NCBI GenBank assembly: GCA_021799315.1
Contig: JAJZAR010000045.1
Location: 1 to 10,847, forward strand
Reading direction: 5' to 3'
Length of the DNA: 10,847 nt
Source: Thermoplasmata archaeon
GTDB lineage: Archaea; Thermoplasmatota; Thermoplasmata; Thermoplasmatales; Thermoplasmataceae
In this document: positions 1-5,868 of the stretch, in pieces
How the letters are laid out: each line of letters begins with the position of its first letter
How positions within the stretch are numbered: position 1 is the first letter of the stretch
Notes under the pieces: model-generated
The model's input: the letters and a program-made list of their open reading frames with translations, nothing else
What the model was told of the DNA's origin: nothing
Database searches by the model: none
Made by a program: the position numbers and the translations under genes

Positions 1-40
1 ATCTATGACAATGAAAGGAATTGAAAAAATATAGGAAATT

Positions 41-65
41 AAAAGAAGATAAAGAAGAAGAAAAA
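41..65 (-). terminator. T-rich terminator-like tract after the leftward membrane protein gene
   Basis: Read on the minus strand, this stretch is almost pure pyrimidine with runs of T (TTTTTCTTCTTCTTTATC). It lies about 80 nt past the stop codon of the leftward gene that ends at 145. Archaeal transcription commonly ends at T-rich tracts without a hairpin, and I see no hairpin here. The same bases read rightward are a purine tract with no convincing reading frame. The rest of bases 1-144 shows no supportable gene. Termination here is an inference from composition and position. Confidence 0.4.
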
Positions 66-144
66 CCGTGCCAGCTATACCATACAATAGATATTCTCCT
101 TTCTTTTCATCTATATTTTGTTTTTGTGAACTGTACACTTTGAA

Positions 145-1269
145 TCACTGCATGAATATTTTCGGTTCCTTGAGAGAATTCTTCAGAGACCTCAGGAATT
201 CGTAATAATCGTTCATATTTATATCTCCTTTACCGTAATATATCTTTTCATAAATGCTTATTGCACGATATAAACTCTCCTTGTTGGAAATTAATTCGGA
301 CAAGTTGGATTCCAACATGATCTCACGAAGTGTCTTTGTTCTGTTTCTGTTCAATATGTTTTCCCCAAAATTAGCAATCATCTGACGCTGCGAGTCCGCC
401 TTTGGATCAATACCCACTATTGTTTTTGTTTCGTTACCTAAATTGCTCTGTCCTTTCAGCGTGTTTTTACCTTCAGTTATTTGAACTTCCGACTTTCTCA
501 CAATTTCCCCATCGTTAGAAAAGAGTTTCATGTTTTCCGGATGACTTACATTCAAATTCTTACCTGCTCTTGCAAAGAGAGGCATATCCTCAGGGATGTC
601 TGGTTTTATTAAACCTTCGCCTTTCCATGGCGAAAACGGCATTACCTGAGGGATGCTCCTTGGAGTAAACTTTTCAGTTTTTGTCAAAGTATCTTTTTCG
701 ATCTGCACATTCCCCTCTTCCACTTCTCTAGAGTTATATTCAAAAAGCTCTCCATCCATACCTGAATTGTCAGGCTTACGATCTTTCTTCCTGCTGAACG
801 TAGATTTTACAACCATTAGAACTGCCAGCCCAATGAATATGACCATAAATATTTCCAGTAATAGAGGATTAATCACAAGAGGAGTTATTGCATTATGACT
901 GCTGCTTGTTGATCCTGTTCCTCCACCACCCCCGCCAGGTGAGGTTGAGGTTGCATTAGCTTTTGCTCCTGTTTGAGGCAGAGTGACATTTAGATTAGGG
1001 AATTTTATGTGCAATTTCGAAAAAAGATTCGCTAGGGATGCACCTATATTCAAGTTGGGAAGATTGAGTTTGAGTGATGGGAAATGGAACCCGAATAGGG
1101 AACCTGTCCCAGCTCCTGTTCCAGTACCTGTTCCTGAACCGGTTCCTCCTCCTGTTCCAGTACTCCCTGATTGCGCGTTTGTTACTGGTATTGCAGATAG
1201 CGAGGATATGAGTACCCACGTCACAACTACGAGAGCGATGATTGATATCACGGCTTTCTTGTTTGACAT
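145..1269 (-). CDS. Two-segment membrane protein with Gly/Thr linker and DUF4129-like C-terminal tail
   Basis: A 374-residue protein of no recognised function. Residues about 6-28 are a hydrophobic signal or anchor ending in a plausible cleavage site (SAIPVTNAQ). Residues 34-58 are a Gly/Thr/Ser low-complexity linker. Residues 60-98 hold a leucine/asparagine-patterned stretch in which a PNLN-centred motif occurs twice (71-74 and 91-94). A second Gly/Ser/Thr linker (108-125) leads into a membrane helix at about 133-154, followed by a basic stop (SRKKDRK). The remaining about 215 residues should therefore be cytoplasmic. This tail holds two copies of PE[DN]MxLFxxxG (226-236 and 245-254) and ends in a helical block (about 318-368: LREIMLESNLSELI, then YRAISIYEKIYYGKG) resembling the DUF4129 tail found on archaeal transglutaminase-like proteins. 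That similarity is by eye and weak. The ATG at 1269 is chosen because the signal helix follows at once and a TATA-like box sits 24 nt upstream. It is divergent from the PH/zinc-ribbon gene. Confidence 0.8.
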   Translation of the reverse strand: MSNKKAVISIIALVVVTWVLISSLSAIPVTNAQSGSTGTGGGTGSGTGTGTGAGTGSLFGFHFPSLKLNLPNLNIGASLANLFSKLHIKFPNLNVTLPQTGAKANATSTSPGGGGGGTGSTSSSHNAITPLVINPLLLEIFMVIFIGLAVLMVVKSTFSRKKDRKPDNSGMDGELFEYNSREVEEGNVQIEKDTLTKTEKFTPRSIPQVMPFSPWKGEGLIKPDIPEDMPLFARAGKNLNVSHPENMKLFSNDGEIVRKSEVQITEGKNTLKGQSNLGNETKTIVGIDPKADSQRQMIANFGENILNRNRTKTLREIMLESNLSELISNKESLYRAISIYEKIYYGKGDINMNDYYEFLRSLKNSLKEPKIFMQ

Positions 1270-1287
1270 AGATATAGATCGTGCAAA

Positions 1288-1320
1288 GCATTAAAACGTT
1301 TTTGTTCAATATTTTAATGC
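1288..1320. repeat. Perfect 9-bp inverted repeat in the divergent spacer (possible operator)
   Basis: GCATTAAAA at 1288-1296 is matched exactly by its reverse complement TTTTAATGC at 1312-1320, with a 15-nt spacer (1297-1311). The arms do not extend further in either direction. The centres of the arms are 24 bp apart, a little over two helical turns, so a dimeric regulator could contact both on one face. The left arm overlaps the TATA-like box of the leftward gene and the right arm lies about 23 bp upstream of the TATA box of the rightward gene. It could be an operator for one or both promoters, two oppositely oriented TATA-like boxes, or a chance AT-rich match. Confidence 0.5.
1289..1297 (-). 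promoter_or_regulatory. TATA-like box of the leftward membrane protein gene
   Basis: On the minus strand the sequence reads GTTTTAATG, centred about 24 nt before the ATG at 1269. That spacing would start the transcript at or next to the start codon, so the mRNA would be leaderless. The box lies inside one arm of the inverted repeat at 1288-1320. A second AT-rich candidate (TTAAAATATT on the minus strand, about 1309-1318) would give a leader of roughly 20 nt. Not experimentally supported. Confidence 0.35.
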
Positions 1321-1342
1321 GTAAAAGACAAACGGCTGTAAT

Positions 1343-1353
1343 AAATATATAAA
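1343..1353 (+). promoter_or_regulatory. TATA box of the PH/zinc-ribbon gene
   Basis: AAATATATAAA is a near-ideal archaeal TATA box. Its centre is about 26 nt before the ATG at 1374, predicting a transcript that starts at or one base from the start codon, hence leaderless. No Shine-Dalgarno sequence is seen before that ATG, which agrees. Confidence 0.65.
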
Positions 1354-1373
1354 CCCGGAACGTATGGACTCCT

Positions 1374-1991
1374 ATGATCGTTCTTGATCCTGATGAAAAT
1401 GAGATACTTGAAGAAAAAAGTGTCATGATTCAAAATGGAGCCAGAGTTGAAAACGGGAAGGTTCACGTTACAAACAAACGAATTATTTACGAAAAATTAG
1501 GGGAGAGAAAACTTAGAAGAGCAGCAGCGTCTACAATATATCTTGAAATTCCAATGTATGAGGTTACAAACGTATCGTCGGCAGTTCCAAAAATGAGTTT
1601 ACTGACAAAAAAGAAACTCAGTATTGGATACAAAAAAGACGGTGATCCGCTCATAGTGGAATTTGAAATCAAAAGACCCGATGCTATTGTTGAAGTTGTG
1701 AAGAACTGGGCTATTACATCCAAGAGGGAACATGAAGAAAAGCTTAAACAGGGCGATAATGAGAGTTTCAGAAGACAGGTTGAATTGGCAAAGGCCAAAT
1801 CCTCAAAAAGCAATGTAAATGTTATATCCTTTGGAAGGGAAATAAGGTCCCAAAAGCAATCAACAGATGATAATAGAACAGGCGATAATTTGCCTAAACC
1901 AGTAGAGACTCTGGATCAATGCCCTGAGTGCGGATCCTACGTACCTGCAGGCTCTAAATTTTGCCCGGAATGCGGGTATAAAATGAAGTAA
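1374..1991 (+). CDS. PH/GRAM-like domain protein with C-terminal zinc ribbon
   Basis: A 205-residue soluble protein. Residues about 1-113 look like a PH/GRAM-type fold: an early acidic stretch, then ENGKVHVTNKRIIYE (26-40), the usual 'makes x lT n R l' strand pattern of these domains, several further beta strands (SIGYKKDG, LIVEFEI) and a closing helix ending in KNWA (110-113). Residues 114-180 are charged and probably flexible. The end (183-204) is a classic zinc ribbon with two CPECG knuckles, ligands C183, C186, C197 and C200. PH/GRAM domains commonly bind lipids or proteins and such ribbons often mediate contacts, so an adaptor at the inner membrane face is a reasonable inference, not a demonstrated role. 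The gene is divergent from a membrane protein with a large cytoplasmic tail, a possible partner. A T-rich terminator follows. No name can be assigned. Confidence 0.82.
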   Translation: MIVLDPDENEILEEKSVMIQNGARVENGKVHVTNKRIIYEKLGERKLRRAAASTIYLEIPMYEVTNVSSAVPKMSLLTKKKLSIGYKKDGDPLIVEFEIKRPDAIVEVVKNWAITSKREHEEKLKQGDNESFRRQVELAKAKSSKSNVNVISFGREIRSQKQSTDDNRTGDNLPKPVETLDQCPECGSYVPAGSKFCPECGYKMK

Positions 1992-2002
1992 ATAAATTAA
2001 AA

Positions 2003-2020
2003 TCTTTTTTAAAGTATTTT
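2003..2020 (+). terminator. T-run terminator after the zinc-ribbon gene
   Basis: Twelve nucleotides past the stop codon lie a run of six T and, shortly after, a run of four T (ATCTTTTTT ... TATTTT). This matches the T-rich intrinsic termination signals typical of archaea and separates the zinc-ribbon gene from lonB. No stable hairpin is evident. Confidence 0.45.
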
Positions 2021-2030
2021 CAAGCAAACT

Positions 2031-2038
2031 CTTAATAC
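2031..2038 (+). promoter_or_regulatory. TATA-like box of the lonB cluster
   Basis: CTTAATAC lies with its centre about 24 nt before the GTG at 2059, so transcription would begin at that GTG and the mRNA would be leaderless. This supports GTG 2059 over the in-frame ATG at 2071, which would need a 12-nt leader. The box is a weaker match than those before the zinc-ribbon and enolase genes. Confidence 0.4.
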
Positions 2039-2058
2039 TCTATTTTCGATGAACTGGT

Positions 2059-4020
2059 GTGGTTGAAAGTATGGAATCTGTAGAAGACTGGGTTAACAAA
2101 CAAGACTTTGAAACTACAAAGGACGTAGAAGTTCCTAAAATACTATTCGATCAGGTTATCGGTCAGGAGGAAGCTGGAGAAGTTGTAAAGAAGGCGGCTC
2201 TCCAGAAGAGGCATGTTCTCCTACTTGGAGAGCCTGGAACAGGAAAGTCCATGTTAGCACAATCTATGGTGGATTTTCTCCCGAAAGAGGAACTTGAAGA
2301 TATTGTTGTTTTCCACAATACTGAAGATAATAACAGACCTAGAGTAAAGACATTCCCTGCTGGCAAAGGAAAGGAAATTGTGAGACAGTACCAGATCAGA
2401 GCTGAGCAGGAAAAAAAGGATAAATCTAGAATGTTCCTCACAATTGTATTTTCGATTTTTATTGTGGGTTTAATTCTTTCCATTATAACGGGTAATTATT
2501 ATATCGTTTTCCTGGCCATTATGGCAGCGGTTATGATATATTTCCTGGCATCATTCAACCCATCTATGAGGATGGAGAAAGCCATGGTGCCAAAGGTACT
2601 TGTATCTCATACACCAAATGATAAACCTCCATTTATAGATTCAACGGGCGCGCACTCAGGAGCATTACTGGGTGATGTGAGACATGACCCTTTTCAATCA
2701 GGAGGATTGGAGACACCATCACACGATAGAGTGGAAGCAGGAAACATACATAAGGCAGATAAGGGAGTGCTTTTCATAGATGAAATCAACCTTCTGAGAC
2801 CGGAAAGTCAACAATCTCTTCTGACAGCCATGCAGGAGAAAAAGTTTTCAATTTCTGGCCAAAGTGAAAGGAGCACAGGCGCACTCGTACAAACAGAACC
2901 CGTACCTTGCGACTTTGTTCTTGTGGCTGCGGGTAATCTTGATGCTCTTCAGGGCATGCATCCTGCTTTGAGGTCAAGAATTAGAGGTTACGGATACGAG
3001 GTATATGTCAGGGACTCTATGGAAGATAATGAAGAGAACAGGAAAAAACTTTTACAGTTCATAGCACAGGAAGTGGTGAAGGATAAGAAAATTCCCCATT
3101 TAGATAAAAGTGCGGTTATAGAGATAATAAAAGAATCCCAGAAGAGGTCGGGAAGAAGAGGTAAACTTACTCTGAGACTGAGAGAACTTGGAGGACTTAT
3201 AAGGGCATCAGGAGATGTGGCCATCGGAGACAAAACGTCAGTCGTTACCGGAGAACAGGTGATAAGGGCAAAGAACTTCAGTAAGCCGGTAGAACAGCAA
3301 ATAGCCGATAGATCCCTCGAAGTGAAGAGATTGTATAAAACCTTTAAAAATAATGGCTCAGAGATTGGTACAGTTAATGGGCTGGCAGTTATGGGTGGTA
3401 ATTCCGGAATGGCGGAGTATACTGGAATAGTGATGCCCATAGTGGCAGAAGTTACAAACTCCCAGACGAAGGGACATGGTGGCGTTTACGCAACTGGAAA
3501 ACTTGGAGAGATTGCAAAGGAAGCTGTGCAGAATGTTTCTGCTGTTTTCAAGAAGATCAGCGGAAAGGATCTTTCAGATCTGGATATCCACATACAGTTT
3601 ATAGGAACTTATGAAGGTGTCGAAGGAGACAGTGCAAGTGTTTCCATAGCTACAGCAGTTATTTCAGCAATAGAGAACATACCCATAGTGCAGAACATTG
3701 CAATGACAGGTTCACTCAGTGTAAGAGGCCTAGTCCTGCCTGTTGGTGGAGTTACTGCAAAGGTTGAAGCCGCGATAGACGCAGGATTAGAAAAAGTGAT
3801 AGTTCCTGCTTCAAACTTTGGAGATATAATCCTTGATCAGAAGTATATGGATAAAATCGAAATACTTCCAGTAAACACAATTCAGGAGGTTCTTGATATA
3901 GCACTTGAGAAGAATGAGGAAAAGCTTCAACTCTTTGAAAGGTTGACAGGATTGCTCAAATCCCCCACACCAAACATACAACCGAAAAAAAAGACAAGAG
4001 CAGGATCCAGTGCAGCCTGA
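2059..4020 (+). CDS. lonB: Membrane-anchored archaeal Lon protease (LonB)
   Basis: A complete archaeal LonB, 653 residues, an ATP-dependent protease that degrades unfolded and regulatory proteins at the inner face of the membrane. The AAA+ part has Walker A GEPGTGKS (57-64) and Walker B VLFIDE (237-242). Between them lies the LonB-specific insertion with a two-helix membrane hairpin (about 125-143 and 147-167). A sensor/arginine-finger region follows (AAGNLDAL, then LRSRIRGYG, 290-312). The C-terminal protease domain (about 430-630) carries the Ser-Lys dyad: S525 in GVEGDSAS and K568 in VGGVTAKVE, 43 residues apart as usual for Lon. From memory, the Thermoplasma acidophilum enzyme uses the same numbers, which favours the GTG start at 2059. 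An in-frame ATG lies at 2071. The last about 20 residues (PKKKTRAGSSAA) are a basic tail. First gene of a cluster; its end overlaps the next gene by 11 bp. Confidence 0.97.
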   Translation: MVESMESVEDWVNKQDFETTKDVEVPKILFDQVIGQEEAGEVVKKAALQKRHVLLLGEPGTGKSMLAQSMVDFLPKEELEDIVVFHNTEDNNRPRVKTFPAGKGKEIVRQYQIRAEQEKKDKSRMFLTIVFSIFIVGLILSIITGNYYIVFLAIMAAVMIYFLASFNPSMRMEKAMVPKVLVSHTPNDKPPFIDSTGAHSGALLGDVRHDPFQSGGLETPSHDRVEAGNIHKADKGVLFIDEINLLRPESQQSLLTAMQEKKFSISGQSERSTGALVQTEPVPCDFVLVAAGNLDALQGMHPALRSRIRGYGYEVYVRDSMEDNEENRKKLLQFIAQEVVKDKKIPHLDKSAVIEIIKESQKRSGRRGKLTLRLRELGGLIRASGDVAIGDKTSVVTGEQVIRAKNFSKPVEQQIADRSLEVKRLYKTFKNNGSEIGTVNGLAVMGGNSGMAEYTGIVMPIVAEVTNSQTKGHGGVYATGKLGEIAKEAVQNVSAVFKKISGKDLSDLDIHIQFIGTYEGVEGDSASVSIATAVISAIENIPIVQNIAMTGSLSVRGLVLPVGGVTAKVEAAIDAGLEKVIVPASNFGDIILDQKYMDKIEILPVNTIQEVLDIALEKNEEKLQLFERLTGLLKSPTPNIQPKKKTRAGSSAA

Positions 4021-4417
4021 AATTTATGAAATTAGTTTCAAAGATAGTCCAATAATTCAGGTGGATAGGGTCATCAAGCCCAATAGGGACCATTTTTCTT
4101 TTTTTAATCTGAATGAAGGTTTGCCATATATTATGGAAGCATGGAAAAGATCTGCTGCCTTTAGACATACGCGAATACGAGAACGTGGGCTTTATTTTCT
4201 ATGCCTTCTCACAAGAAATAGGAAAATAGAAGATGCCATAAGAATTGGAGGATATGATTCAATACAAAAATCAGCCCTGCTGATTACTGAAGTTGAATTG
4301 TCTGCTTTATTAGTCGATGAAATATGCTTTGAAACAAAACAATATGAAAATAGAGAAGAAAAGCCAAAAGAATCTTATTTTGAAATGACTCTCGTTGAAG
4401 AGGAGCTGATAAAATAG
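4010..4417 (+). CDS. Cgi121-like protein (probable KEOPS complex subunit)
   Basis: A 135-residue protein. The diagnostic part is residues 44-85: a helix (EAWKRSAAFRHTRIRERG) followed by LYFLCLLTRNRKIEDAIRIGG and a final strand with SALLI. Archaeal Cgi121 proteins show the same order, an alanine-rich helix then 'lLylsgsrqI.dAi...Gi'. Cgi121 binds Bud32 and the tRNA 3' end and helps the KEOPS complex place N6-threonylcarbamoyl on A37 of ANN-decoding tRNAs. The length fits the small archaeal members. The assignment rests on pattern recognition only; the N-terminal 40 residues give no support. The GTG at 4010 overlaps lonB by 11 bp with a weak AGGA 4 nt upstream, and no better start is seen. The stop shares one base with the kinase start that follows, so translation is likely coupled. 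Confidence 0.62.
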   Translation: MQPEIYEISFKDSPIIQVDRVIKPNRDHFSFFNLNEGLPYIMEAWKRSAAFRHTRIRERGLYFLCLLTRNRKIEDAIRIGGYDSIQKSALLITEVELSALLVDEICFETKQYENREEKPKESYFEMTLVEEELIK

Positions 4418-5319
4418 TGACAGTTAAAAAATTTCTTGCCTATACAGGCCACTTGAATCTTGACGTTGTAATGATGGTGGATGAAATCAACGATAATATA
4501 ACCCTGCCCGTGGATTCAGTGGAGGAAAATTTTGGTGGTACAGCAGGCAATTTTGCCATAGCAGCTTCCAAAATAGGGCTCGATTTCAGGTTGTACTCGA
4601 TCATATCTGAAAGGAGTCATAAGAGCTATATCAATAAACTTCATGAACTTAACATAGATCTGACTGGAGTAAAAGTTGTAGATGGGAGTTTTGGGCCAGT
4701 TTGTTACGCTATAAACGATGGAAAAGACCAAAAATATTTTCTTGCTGAGGGGCCAATGAAAGAAGAAAAATACAATGTGTTAGACGAGGAATACGAAATA
4801 CTGCATCTTGGTACTGGAAATCCCGAACTGAACATACAGATGGTTCACGAAGGAAATTATGAGAAACTCGCCTTTGATCCTTCTCAAGAGGTATTTTTCA
4901 AATACAGCAGCCAGGAATTAAACTATTTCCTCAATGAGTGCGACATAATTTTTGGCAATAAATCAGAGATTGAATTTATATTCAGGAAGGCTGATGTTAG
5001 CTTAAATGAATACAGAGACAGCGACAGAGTTGTTATCATGACAAATGGGGAAAAGGGCACAGTACTGTACAGTGATGAGATTACCAATATTGACATCTAT
5101 AAGAAAATAGTGGGCACAGGAAACACACTGGGTGCGGGTGATTCATTTAGAGCGGGATTTTACAAGGGATTATCGCAGGGAATGAGTTATCCCAGTGCCA
5201 TAGCTCTTGGCAATGTCGTTTCATATAACGTTGTGAACAAAGGACTATGGGGTGAATGGCCTTCAGTGAATAGTTTAATAACTCAGGCAAAGGACATAAA
5301 GATTGATACTATCAAGTGA
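4417..5319 (+). CDS. PfkB/ribokinase-family carbohydrate or nucleoside kinase
   Basis: A 300-residue member of the PfkB family, which phosphorylates sugars, nucleosides or similar hydroxyl compounds with ATP. Visible family motifs: the first signature GGTAGNFA (40-47) after the substrate-side strand, FDPSQ (153-157), NKSE (181-184, the NxxE phosphate/metal motif), TNGEKGTVLY (209-218), and the catalytic GAGDSF (239-244) with base D242. The usual DTTGAGD is NTLGAGD here, so the first Asp of that motif is replaced. The substrate cannot be named from sequence; candidates known in Thermoplasmata include nucleosides and keto-deoxygluconate. The GTG at 4417 is preceded by AGGAGCTGAT (4401-4410), close to the archaeal Shine-Dalgarno sequence. 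It shares one base with the preceding stop and is followed after 1 nt by the carbonic anhydrase gene. Confidence 0.9.
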   Translation: MTVKKFLAYTGHLNLDVVMMVDEINDNITLPVDSVEENFGGTAGNFAIAASKIGLDFRLYSIISERSHKSYINKLHELNIDLTGVKVVDGSFGPVCYAINDGKDQKYFLAEGPMKEEKYNVLDEEYEILHLGTGNPELNIQMVHEGNYEKLAFDPSQEVFFKYSSQELNYFLNECDIIFGNKSEIEFIFRKADVSLNEYRDSDRVVIMTNGEKGTVLYSDEITNIDIYKKIVGTGNTLGAGDSFRAGFYKGLSQGMSYPSAIALGNVVSYNVVNKGLWGEWPSVNSLITQAKDIKIDTIK

Positions 5320-5320
5320 T

Positions 5321-5845
5321 ATGAGCATATACATTTTTGAAGGGAGAACACCACATATTTCCGAGGAGTCTTATGTTTCACCGTCTGCAACAATTATTGG
5401 AGATGTAACACTAAACGGAGCTGTTTGGGTTGGCCCAGGAGCCGTTATCCGGGGAGATTATGGAAAGATAACCATAGCAACAGGTACGGCTGTCGAAGAC
5501 AATGTTGTCATTCACGCAAGGCCAGGTGAGGAGACAACAATTGGGGAACATGTAACCCTTGGCCACTCGTGTGTAATACATACTGCGGTTATTGGGGATT
5601 TTGCAGTTATCGGAATGCACTCTACAGTAACCGATTATGCCCGAGTAGGGAAATGGGCCGTGATTGCCGAGCACGCACTTGTAAAAACAAAACAGGAAAT
5701 AGAACCGGAAGTTATTGCGGGAGGTGTGCCTGCAAAGGTCTTGAAGACAGTTACACCGGAGTATAAAAAACTGTGGGAAGAGTATAAAATGAATTACACC
5801 TCCTTCTGTAAAAGATATAAAGAAAGCCTTGTGGAAAAATTATAA
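5321..5845 (+). CDS. Gamma-class carbonic anhydrase-like left-handed beta-helix protein
   Basis: A 174-residue hexapeptide-repeat protein of the gamma carbonic anhydrase family (CO2 + H2O to bicarbonate + H+; homotrimer with metal at subunit interfaces). Repeats of the type [LIV]GxxxxI run through residues about 18-120. Likely metal ligands are H65 (VVIHA), H82 and H87 (GHSCVIH), the last two 5 apart as in the Cam enzyme. R44 and D46 (IRGD) match the conserved Arg/Asp pair. The stretch between H65 and H82 is short, so the acidic loop of Cam is absent and the protein is of the CamH/YrdA kind; some of these have little measurable anhydrase activity. The end (VIAGGVPAKVLK, then a C-terminal helix) is typical. 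ATG 5321, 1 nt after the kinase stop, is preferred over a TTG at 5303 that would add six residues overlapping the kinase. Last gene of the lonB cluster. Confidence 0.88.
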   Translation: MSIYIFEGRTPHISEESYVSPSATIIGDVTLNGAVWVGPGAVIRGDYGKITIATGTAVEDNVVIHARPGEETTIGEHVTLGHSCVIHTAVIGDFAVIGMHSTVTDYARVGKWAVIAEHALVKTKQEIEPEVIAGGVPAKVLKTVTPEYKKLWEEYKMNYTSFCKRYKESLVEKL

Positions 5846-5847
5846 TA
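5840..5847 (+). promoter_or_regulatory. TATA box of the enolase-dphB operon
   Basis: TTATAATA overlaps the TAA stop of the carbonic anhydrase gene. Its centre is about 25 nt before the ATG at 5869, predicting a leaderless enolase mRNA. No Shine-Dalgarno sequence precedes that ATG. This marks enolase as the start of a new transcription unit, although read-through from the lonB cluster remains possible. Confidence 0.6.
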
Positions 5848-5868
5848 GCGTTCATTGCCTTTCATGTT

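Noticed and set aside
15..143. Rightward open stretch of about 40 codons at the left edge, Lys/Glu-rich at first
   Set aside because: No ATG or GTG start, no ribosome site, composition caused by the purine tract; better explained as the terminator of the leftward gene.
1090..1170. Repeated CCTGTTCC-like units resembling a short tandem repeat array
   Set aside because: They encode the Gly/Thr linker of the leftward protein; units are short and irregular, with no spacers, so not CRISPR or a mobile repeat.
983..1294. Rightward open frame rich in Pro-Val-Pro-Glu repeats
   Set aside because: It is the mirror of the Gly/Thr linker codons of the leftward membrane protein; the sense frame has a signal peptide, a membrane helix and a promoter, the antisense one has no start signals.
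995..1426. Leftward 143-residue open frame crossing the divergent spacer
   Set aside because: It runs through the TATA box and start of the rightward zinc-ribbon gene and overlaps the leftward gene in another frame; its Arg/Asn-rich repeats come from the linker DNA.
2049..2066. Five-codon mini-frame (MNWCG) overlapping the lonB start, as a possible leader peptide
   Set aside because: The predicted transcript begins near 2059, downstream of this ATG, so it would not be in the mRNA.
2163..3440. Several leftward open frames inside lonB (for example 2163-2483 and 2988-3440)
   Set aside because: They are antisense shadows of a complete, motif-rich LonB gene and lack promoters or ribosome sites.
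5303..5320. Upstream TTG start for the carbonic anhydrase
   Set aside because: ATG at 5321 matches the family N-terminus and lies 1 nt after the kinase stop; the extension adds only six non-conserved residues.
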